The notes beneath the pieces were generated by a model. That model was not told where the DNA came from and did no database searches. It was given only the letters and a program-made list of their open reading frames with translations. Positions 55,561 through 64,000 of a stretch of 64,000 bases of DNA are shown here, in pieces; position 1 is the stretch's first letter, and each line of letters starts with the position of its first letter. Position numbers and translations under genes: made by a program. Where the stretch lies: positions 10,352,100 through 10,416,099 of the forward strand of contig CANTUZ010000025.1 in the NCBI GenBank assembly GCA_947846985.1, in the 5' to 3' direction. Source of the DNA: Fratercula arctica (lineage: Eukaryota > Chordata > Aves > Charadriiformes > Alcidae).

Positions 55561-56057
55561 TGTACTGGGTCTGGCTGAGATGGAGTTAACTTTCTTCATA
55601 GCAGCTTGTATGGTGCCGTGTTTTAGACTTGGGATTAAAACAGTGTTGATAACACACCAGTGTTTTAGCTATAGCTGAACAGTGCTCATGCAATGTCAAG
55701 GCCTTATTGGTTAAGAGGTGACAAAACCAGGACAGCTGACCCAAACTGACCAAAAGGATAGTCCATGGTATATGACATCACACTCAGCAATAAAACTGGA
55801 GGTTAATCTTTCCAAGGTAGCTGTTGCTTGGAGACTGGCTGGGAATCAATCTGCCCGTGGGAGGTGGTGATTGCCTTTGCATCGCTTGCATTCCCCCTCC
55901 CCTCACTTATTAAACTTTTATCTTGATCCATGAGGTTTTTTCCCCCCCCCTCACTTTTGCTCTTCCAATTCTCTCCCCCATCCTGCTGGGGGAGGGGAGG
56001 GAGCAAGCAGCTCACACTGGTTGGTGCTTAGCTGCTGGCCAGGGTCAACCTACCACA
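55561..56057 (+). mobile_element. Solo LTR next to ABHD17B exon
   Basis: TGTACTGGGTCTGGCTGAG...CAACCTACCACA, 497 bp, flanked by AAAAC and AAAAT, an imperfect 5-bp target duplication. Its end is only 28 bases from the splice donor of the ABHD17B exon. Confidence 0.85.
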
Positions 56058-56085
56058 AAAATAAAGATGGCCACAGATGTCTTAC

Positions 56086-56560
56086 CTTGTTCCAAGAGCC
56101 ACCCAAGCACCATCAGTGTCAGCATACAGGTTCTTCTCTGTTGGCTTCCCAGAACTTGCGCCATATCCAGAATAATCATATGAGAACACGTTGCAATTAA
56201 TCCATGAACCCAGTCCTATATAAAAGATGCTCATCTGACCTAGGTCAACAGCATTTCCATGGGAGAAGAGCAAAGTATACTTGGCATCAAGCGAGCAATG
56301 CACAAACATACAGGCAATCCTGTTACCTTTATTTGTTTTAGTCATGAAACACTCGATAGCATCTTTTTCTCTAGAAGAATATTGCCAGTCTGCTCGCTCT
56401 GAGAGATATAAAGTCCAGCAACTACCACTCTCATCACAAATCAGTGTGTACGTAGGATCAGGAGGTAAAAATGCCAGTTTGGAAGCAATTTTCCCTGGGC
56501 ACAGTGGACAACAGAACATGCAACACAGTTTACTAAAGGAAAGATTATTCATCTTCTAGT
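56086..56560 (-). CDS. ABHD17B: ABHD17B, first coding exon
   Basis: The exon starts after a good acceptor (TTCTCTCTTCCTATTTCAG), has an 8-base leader, ATG at 56552, and codes for 155 residues plus two bases before a donor AAG|GTAAGA (phase 2). The product matches the start of the ABHD17 family, membrane-bound hydrolases that remove palmitate from proteins such as Ras and PSD95. The Cys cluster CCMFCCPLC (residues 10-18) is the palmitoylated membrane anchor; [10 protein letters not shown] (97-106) is the oxyanion region; [20 protein letters not shown] is the following conserved block. The catalytic Ser, Asp and His are in later exons not seen here. Compared with the ABHD17B sequence as I recall it, Arg is replaced at 45 (Cys), 85 (His), 117 (Trp) and 154 (Gly). 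Confidence 0.88.
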
Positions 56561-57344
56561 CTGAAATAGGAAGAGAGAACAGTATCAGTTTCTAGTTACA
56601 ATCCCATATTAAAAAAAGCCTCATGAAAAATACAAACTTCGTCTCTCCAGTAAATAAGCAATTCCCATGGAAACATTTAACAAAACATATTTAAATATAT
56701 AAGCAAATTTCTATATAAGTTTTTTTTATATTATTAACTGCTTGAAAATCAGCATGCTATAAAAAAAACAGTGATAACTACAGCTCTGCCAGATATTAAA
56801 GTTAAAAAACAAACCACAAACAACAAAAAAAACCCACCAAAACACAAACAAACAACTTTTTTACCCAGAATAACAACAAGCATGAGTTCTGGAGTTTCTT
56901 TTGAGGAAATAAAGTCCCTCCCCTTAAGGCAGTAACAAAAGCAAGAACAATTAGAATACATTACAGCGTTTGCAGGGTAATAAGTTAATGAAGAGCTCTG
57001 CAGCAAAAAAAAAAAAAATAGAAAAAAATAATAATAAAAAAAAAAATCACTCCACTTCCCAACTATAGAGAAAGTATGGCAAGTATAAGTTATGGGCCCC
57101 TGCAAGCACTATCAGCAGTAGGAAAGGTGCACAAAGGTCAAGACTTAAGAAGCAAAATGAGATGCTTCACTGGCCTACAGAGTACTACAAACCTTGAGTG
57201 CACTGAAATCCAGACATAATCTCTTGCCACACTGTCTGAAATCAATGTTTTCAAGCCCTCCAGAAATTAGCCAAGGTTTCCTATCTTGCAAATAGGAATT
57301 GGGATTATGTTGATATTATCCATTTTAATGATAAGACTATTTTA
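56561..57344. other. Intron 5' to the ABHD17B coding exon
   Basis: A-rich low-complexity stretches at 56821-56845 and 57004-57050. No feature beyond the splice acceptor at its edge. Confidence 0.55.
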
Positions 57345-59870
57345 AGAAAGGGTACACCTGTCTCAAAGGGGGAAAAGGTTCTTGGTGCAACAGTTGGCAG
57401 GGCTCATCAAAAGGGCTTTAAACTAGATTTGAAGGGGGAAGGGGATGAAACCAGGCTCTTCTGAGGTAAGCCTGAGGGTGGCATGCTAACGTCTGTAGGA
57501 CGGGATGCTAGTGAGGTCCCTTGGTCTGCAGACTCAGTGAAGGTAGAGGATGGAGAGTCATGCAGAAGCACAGACGCGATGATCATTGATGGGTTAGAAA
57601 CTACAGCTGTGCCTGGAACTGGTCAGGTCCTTTATTAGACGATGGCAGAAACATAGTGACCAAGGATGAGGAAAAGGCTGAGATACTAATGCCTTCATTG
57701 CCTCAGTCTTTAATAGTAGAGTCAGTTGTTCCCCGAGTACCCAGACCCCTGAGCTAGTAGGTAGGGGTGGGGAGCAGAATGAAGATTAGTGACCTGCTAC
57801 AGCACGTAGACATGAACAAGTCTATGGGGCCAGATGGGATCCACCCAAGGGTACTAAGGGAGCTGGCGGAAGTGCTCACCAAGCCACTTCCTATCATTTA
57901 CCAGCAGTCCTGGGCAAACTAGAGAGATCCCAGTTGACTGGAGATTAGCAAACATGACACCCATCCACAAGAAGGGCTGGAAGGAGGATCTGGGGAACGA
58001 CAGGCCTGTCAGTCTGACCTTAGTGCCAGGGAAGGTTATGGAATAGATCATCTTGAGGGCCATCACATGGCACATACAGGACAACCAGGTGATCAGGCCC
58101 AGTCAGCATGGGTTTATGAAAGGCAGGTCCTACTTGACTAACCTCATCTCCTTCTATGACAAGGTGACCCGCTTAGTGGACAAGGGAAAGGCTGTGGATG
58201 TTTGTAGAGATAGGGAGTAGCACAGGGGATCTGTTTGACCCTAGTGAGACAAAGCTGTATCCTTGAGAGAAAAGATAAGCAAGCATCAGGAGATATCAGC
58301 AAGAACAGGAATGTGAAAGCAAAGCTGCTACTCCGTGTGAACAGACAGAGACGACCAATTGGAAGACACCGAGAAGCGCGTGGCAATTGACCTTCAACCT
58401 ATCAGCAGGATGCTGCCTGCGCGTGGAGAGTGCTTGTACCTATAAAGCTCGGAAAATAGTTATAATAAAGGTCTTTGGTCCATACCCTGCCAGAGTCCGT
58501 GAATCAATGCTCCACAGATGTTGTTTGTCTGGACTTTAGTAAAGCCTTTGACACCATTTCCCACAGCATTCTCATGGAGAAACTGGCCGCTCATGGCTTG
58601 GATGGGAGTACGCTTCACTGGGTCAAAAAAAAAAAAAAAAAAAAATGGCTAGAGGGCCAGGCCCAAAGAGTGGTGGTGAATGGAGTTAAATACAGTTGAC
58701 AGCCACCTCAAGTGGTGTTTCCCAGGGCTCATTATTGGGGCCAGTTCTCTTTAATATCTTTATCAGTGACCTGGACAAGGGGATCAAGTGCACCCTCAGT
58801 AAGTTTGCAGATGACACCAAGTTGGGCGGGAGTGTCAACCTGTTTCAGGGTAGAAACACTCTTCAGAGGGATCTGGACAGGCTTGATCGATGGGCCGAGG
58901 CCAGTGGTATGAGGTTCAACAAGGCCAAGTGCCGGGTCCTTCGCTTGGGTCACAACAACCCCATGCAATGCTACGGGCTTGGGGAAGAATGGCTGGAAAG
59001 CTGCATGGTGGAAAAGGACCTGAGGTTGCTGGTCAACAGCCAGCTGAACATGAGCCAGCAGTATGCCCAGGTGGCCGAGAAGGCTAACAGCATCCTGGCT
59101 TGTATCAGAAATAGTGTGGCCAGCAGGACTAGGAAAGTGACTGTCCCTTTGTACTCAGCACTGGTGGGGCCACATCTCCAATACTGTGTCCAGTTTTGGG
59201 CCCCTCACTACAAGAAAGACATTGAGGTGCTGGAGAGTGGCCAAAGAAGGTCAACGAAGCTGGTGAAGGGTCTGGAGAACAAGTCTCAATATGAGCCAGC
59301 AGTGTGCCCAGGTGGCCAAGGCAACCAACAGCATCCTGGCCTGTATCAGAAATAGTGTGGCGAGCAGGACTAGGGAAGTGATCATCCCCCATTCTCGGCA
59401 CTGGTGAGGCTCTGGAGCGTGTCCAGAGAAGGTCAACGAAGCTGGTGAGGGGTCTAGAGCACAAGTCTCATGAGGAGCAGCTGAGGGAGCTGGGGTGGTT
59501 TAGCCTGGAGAAAAGGAGGCTGAGGGGAGACCTTATCACTCTCTAAAACTACCTGAAAGGAGGTTGTAGCGAGGTGGGGGTTGGTCTCTTCTCCCAAGTA
59601 AGAAGTGACAGGACAAGAGGAAACGGCCTCAAGTTGTGCCAGGGGAGGTTTAGATCGGATATTAGGAAAAAATTCTTCACCGAAAGGTTTGTCAAACATT
59701 GGAACAGGCTGCCCAGGGAAGTGGTGGAATCACCATCCCTGGAGGCATTTAAAAGACAGGTAGACATGGTGCTTAGGGACATGGTTTAGTGGTGGTTTTG
59801 GCAGTGTTAGGTTGATGGTTGAGCTCAGTGATCTTTAGGTCCCTTCCAACCTAGACAATTCTATGATTTT
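57345..59870 (+). mobile_element. CR1 LINE (+) with ORF1 end, split by an LTR
   Basis: Begins with the ORF1 esterase tail HLSQRGKRFLVQQLAGLIKR (57355-57426). After a deletion, ORF2 reverse transcriptase is readable from 57810 to 58200. It is interrupted by a solo LTR and resumes at 58523 with VVCLDFSKAFDTISHSILME, then [14 protein letters not shown] and FADDTKLGG (58696-59355). There is an A21 run at 58626-58646 within coding sequence, and 59040-59280 is partly repeated at 59285-59465. The 3' end is at 59870. Confidence 0.9.
58203..58516 (+). mobile_element. Solo LTR, ERVK-type, in CR1
   Basis: TGTAGAG...CTCCACA, 314 bp, same family as the LTRs at 11628 and 16995. A 6-bp target duplication GATGTT is at 58197-58202 and 58517-58522. 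AATAAAG lies near 58465. Confidence 0.93.
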
Positions 59871-60441
59871 TATACTATGCTTAACAAAAATATCCCAAAC
59901 CCAAATGTTCCAATGCAGATATTCTGCAAATCAATAAGTGACACTACCTATTCAAACTTAATAGACTGAGGAAGAAAAAACGAAGAAATAATTGCACATA
60001 CACCTTAAGCAAGCTAGGTAAAGATACATCTACCTTTACAAACAGGTACTTTGTCCTCCTAAATTACAGGAGGGGTGATGCAGGGGGATATCCTTTGTCA
60101 ACATTTTTTCCCCCCCCCTCTCAGAGAGGAGGGATGATGAAATTTGCGAAGAGTCATGCTGGCCACACCAGTGCAGATAAAACAAGCATTTACTCTACTT
60201 TCATGATGCTAAGGTGTGTCAACTGAAACAGCTTTTCCATACCAACTCTATCCACAGGTCTCAAGTTCAGTTCTTATCAGGTCATGGAAATAGAAACACT
60301 CATAGTTTCATGCACCACCTTCAATGCTAGATTCAAGTTTACAGTCAGGAACAAAACAAGCTAACTTCTGATGTCCACAGTCCCATGCTGTTTTAGAAAT
60401 ACCCATGTAATCCAACAACAAAAATCTTACTTCTAACTATG
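59871..60441. other. Unique DNA, probably intron
   Basis: Contains a short C-run (60109-60118). No gene feature seen. Confidence 0.5.
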
Positions 60442-60750
60442 TGTGGTGGGTTAACCTGGAGCACCTCCTTCCCTGATCTTGGTATCTGCAGGATTGGTTT
60501 TTCTCACGTTCCCCACCACTCTCTCACAACTGCTACACAGCATTTTTTTTACCCTTTCTTAAATACATTACCACAGAGGCACCACTGGCTTTGCTCATTA
60601 GCTTTAGACAGCAGTGAATCTGTTTTGGAGCTGTCTGGAACCAGCTCTGTCCAACCTGGGGACAGCCCCTTACCTCTTCTTAGAGAGGCCACCCCCTGCA
60701 GCCTCCCCCACTATCAAAACTTTGCCACATGAACCCAATACACTATAACA
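60442..60750 (-). mobile_element. Short solo LTR
   Basis: Plus-strand borders TGTGGTGGGTTAACC...CACTATAACA, 309 bp. The same family as the long LTR at 9783 but without the internal GC-rich repeats. Confidence 0.8.
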
Positions 60751-63230
60751 CTTGACAATATTGAGAACTGATCTCAAAGTCAGTCCTCTAACTTGTATAG
60801 AAGCATAATTTTCATGCCTGCCTGCATTTTACTTCCCTCCCCCCCCCCCCCCCCCAAAAAGCTCCATTGGGCACCGCTGCAGGAACTGTTGAATACAGAT
60901 CACAGTATCAACAGTTAACCTTATTTGGGATGTATGAGTAGTCTCTTTCCTACGGTAGGGTATAGACATATACTGCATGAAATGTCTCATTAATAAAGTA
61001 TACTTGTAGAGCAGTAAACACAAGCAACACAGAACAGCCTGATAAACATGAGGATTTTTAGAATATTGCTGCTCTTTTTGTAGTTCACAGAGTATTTTTG
61101 CTGAGACTGCTACAGCCAAGTGTTTTCATCCAAGATCTCTAGCTTTCTTCAAAACAGAGGGAAGCCACAGATTCTTAGATATTGGTAGCCAACACTACCA
61201 ATTTAGAGGAGATGGCAGAAAAAGGGTACTAGTCACCTCCCATAAAAGAGTAAATTATCTTGAGTGACAGATCCTGAATTAAAATGACTATATTTCTGCT
61301 AGTTAGAGAAACAACAGCCTCCACACAAGTAGTCACTCAAATTTGTAATGGCTCATCTTTTCCCTGTCAGGTGAGATTATCTGACATTAAACTTGAACTT
61401 AATTTGCAGTGGAAGAGGTCTACTGAAGAGGACCAGCAATTTGTAAAAGGCTTAGACTGTCTTACGCACAAGAAAAGCTACACCTCAAGAAGTGAGGTAC
61501 AAATAGCCTGTTATGCCCAGGAACAGCAGGATGCCTTCCATGCCAGCAACAGAACAATAGCTACAGAATTTCTTATTTCTTTCTGACAAGTGAATTGAAA
61601 AGCAAATAAAACAGTTTTTACTGTAACTATCAACAACACTGCAAATCTGATTTCACCCCCTCCAAAAAAAAAAAAATTTAAATCATTGTCATAGTAGTTT
61701 CAGAAGACTGGAATCTGGCCTATGGAATTCACATACAGGGCAGTACTGCAGTGAACATTTCAAGCAACACTACATATTAACTAAAATCAGGTACACTGCC
61801 CCAAGACAGCTTAAGTGTGCTAAAAATGTGTTTTTGCCACATATGCCAGATAGCTTGCTATGCTGATGAATATAGCTAAGGTATTATTTCTCTCCTGTAC
61901 TAGACTGTAATGCAGATTTAACGTAACATCCATTTAATCCAATAGAAACTATCTCTATTGAATCTAAAGATTCTGATCCCAGGGGTATTTTCCATCTAAA
62001 TTACAGCTAGCAACAGTTCCTTTCTTTAAAGCAAATATTTCTTATCTTCTTCACTTGATTGACCTAAAGCAAGAAAACAAACAGTACATCCCTAGCATCA
62101 CTAACTGAACAAATCTGGCAAAACACCTACTGAACTCCCTCAGAAGGATACCTTCAAGTAAACGCAAACATTGTTTGCATTATACTGGAACTGGTTTGCA
62201 TTCACATGGGTTCTTAACCTCCAGATCTGCAATGAAACTAGGATGCAAGAGTCCCCAGAATGTATAGAGTAATTATGATATCAGTGTTTAAACGTTCACC
62301 TGAATCATCATTTCAGTCTAGTATCTCTCTACAAGTTATCATAATTTAGCTTCAATTAAACCAGACCTTATTGTAAATATAAGCTATACAGGTCAGATTC
62401 TTCAGTGAAGGGATTAAAAAGAAATATGTTAAAACAAACAAGGTATTTCTTAACATTAGGAAAACATGATTTTCCAATGATTTATCTACCCAAGAATTAT
62501 TAATATACAAGGCAGAAACACCCCAGTTACAAGTACAACTTCATTTAGCATTGCCCAGTCTTGGCAAAAGCAGTTCAAAACTTCTCATTGAGATCAGTCT
62601 TAAAAAAGACTAATAATTTCATTAAGGCTAAAATATAATTTATGAAACATGAACAAAGTATCATAAATGAACTGGTGTTAAAAATCACTCTAATAACAGG
62701 CTTGATGAATGCTTTACCTGAACTCTTACTAAAACTGGGAGGAAAAGAACACCCACCACAAATTACCTCAAGGAGACAGTTCTACAGGTACAGATGAATA
62801 GTTTTAACTCATCTATTCAAAACCTATGTTAGAGAAAGACTTCCATTATCATCTAAAACCTTTTCAGCATTTACAATGCAAGTCACTGCCCTCATTACAG
62901 TAACATCTTCAGATATAGAGATCAACACATCCCAAAACTATAATTATTTCACTACTTCTGTTCCTTAATTCAGTACTAATCAAGAAGACAGTTCTGTTCT
63001 GCAAATACAATTCCGAAGTTGGTAAAGTTACTGACAGCAAAAGAAGTATACTAAGAAATGTATATAACCTTTAAAAATGATACAAAACTTTGCACACATA
63101 TATTTTACATATATATAAAAATAAATACAATTCTGTTGAAGAAACTTAAATGTATAAAATTTACTATTGTACCAAGACAGGCAAAGAAACAAAACAGATG
63201 CAAGTGGCATTATCCAGCCTTTGTGAGCTT
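60751..63230. other. Unique DNA, probably ABHD17B intron
   Basis: A run of C (60838-60856) is the only low-complexity feature. A 100-codon frame at 61284-61586 (+) matches nothing I know and is not called. Confidence 0.5.
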
Positions 63231-63819
63231 TGTGGTATAACCCCAGTCAGCAGCTAAGCACCACACAGCAACTCACTTATTTCCCCCGCAATAGGATTGG
63301 GGATAGAATTGGAAGAGTAAAAAGTGAGAAAACTCATGGGTTGAAATAAAGACAGCTTAATAGGGAAAGCAAAAGCTATGTGCATAAGCAATGCAAAATA
63401 AGGAATTCATTCACTATTTCCCATCAGCAAGCAGGTGTTTAGACATCTTCAGGAAAAAGCAGGGCTTCATCAAGTGTAACAGCTGCTCAGGAAGACAAAT
63501 GCCATAACTCCGAATGTGCTCCCTTCTTCCCTGGAGCATTTATTGCTGAGCATGACATCATATAGTATGAAATAATCCTCTGGTCAGTTGAGGTCGGCTG
63601 TCCCAGCTGTGTCCTCTCCCAACTTCTTGTGCACCCCCAGCCTACACTCTGGTAAGGCAGCATGAAAAGCAGAAAAGGCCTTGACACTGTGTAAGTACTG
63701 CTCAGCAATAACTGACACACCCCTGTGTTATCAATATTGTTTTCATCAAAAATAAAAAAAATAGCACCATACTAGCTACTATGAAGAAAATTAACTCTAT
63801 CCCAGCCAAAAGCAGTACA
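63231..63819 (-). mobile_element. Solo LTR
   Basis: Plus-strand borders TGTGGTATAACC...AGCAGTACA, so it reads TGTACTGCTTTTGGCTG...CACA on the minus strand, 589 bp. Same family as 55561-56057. No clean target duplication. Confidence 0.8.
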
Positions 63820-63861
63820 GCAGGATAAGCTTTTAAAAGGAGACCAATCACTTCATCAAAC

Positions 63862-64000
63862 TGTAGTGGTTTGGCCTCAGATAGCAACAAAGAACCACGT
63901 GTCGCTCGCTCAGCTCTTCCCAGTACGGGAAGGATCAGAAGGAAAAGACAACACTCTTGGGTTGAGACAAAGGCAGTTTAACAGAACAGCAGAAGAAACA
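63862..64000 (-). mobile_element. ERVL-like LTR, cut by the window end
   Basis: Reverse complement of the last ~140 bp of the LTR of the intact provirus (TGTAGTGGTTTGGCCTCAGA here versus TGTCGTGGTTTGGCCTCAGA). A second copy of the family begins here and extends beyond the window. Confidence 0.88.

Noticed and set aside
61284..61586. 100-codon frame
   Set aside because: Isolated, no recognised domain, no splice context consistent with the minus-strand gene.
1..64000. CRISPR arrays, bacterial operons, tRNA or rRNA genes
   Set aside because: No spaced direct repeats, cloverleaf genes or rRNA stretches were seen, and the sequence is clearly avian.

Overview
This window is eukaryotic and almost certainly from a bird. 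The evidence is about ten CR1 LINE segments, mostly with the avian CR1 3' end (repeated ATTCTATGAT octamers), together with many avian-type endogenous retroviruses (ERVs) and LTRs. I place over half of the sequence in recognisable transposable elements. The only host gene I recognise is one coding exon of the alpha/beta hydrolase ABHD17B on the minus strand (56086-56560), with good splice sites on both sides. ABHD17B belongs to a human 9q21 segment that corresponds to the avian Z. With such dense nested ERVs, a W-chromosome (or pericentromeric Z) origin is a reasonable inference, but it is not proven.

Layout. 1-5000: mostly unique AT-rich DNA with one CR1 (-). 5003-8830: an old ERVL-like provirus with its middle deleted, carrying a solo LTR inside pol, then a CR1 (-) and a 1.1-kb LTR. 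11628-17321: a minus-strand betaretrovirus-like (ERVK-type) element with near-identical LTRs but a scrambled interior (gag, pro start, env TM, then integrase). 17538-23920: the best-preserved element, an ERVL-like provirus with 5-bp target duplication, two LTRs, tRNA-Lys primer site, a 630-codon gag and an uninterrupted pol. 24245-25314: the 3' end and LTR of a relative. 26998-38577: two gammaretrovirus-like proviruses in minus orientation; the larger is interrupted inside its protease gene by an ERVL-like provirus, itself hit by CR1 and partly inverted. 38578-43198: stacked LTR and CR1 insertions plus two ERVL-like fragments. 43199-53165: a CR1 field with copies in both orientations. 53166-64000: unique, probably intronic DNA around the ABHD17B exon with four LTRs, one more CR1 and, at the right edge, a minus-strand LTR of the same family as the intact ERVL element.

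Functionally, the intact ERVL-like element holds what it would need for retrotransposition without an envelope: Gag, protease, reverse transcriptase, RNase H and integrase with a D,D-35-E triad. Its most unusual features are a strongly hydrophobic N-terminus on Gag, an expandable Gag linker whose repeat unit differs between copies, and a gag-pol arrangement that needs both a -1 frame change and passage through a UAG. Elements lacking pol could only have moved with proteins supplied in trans.
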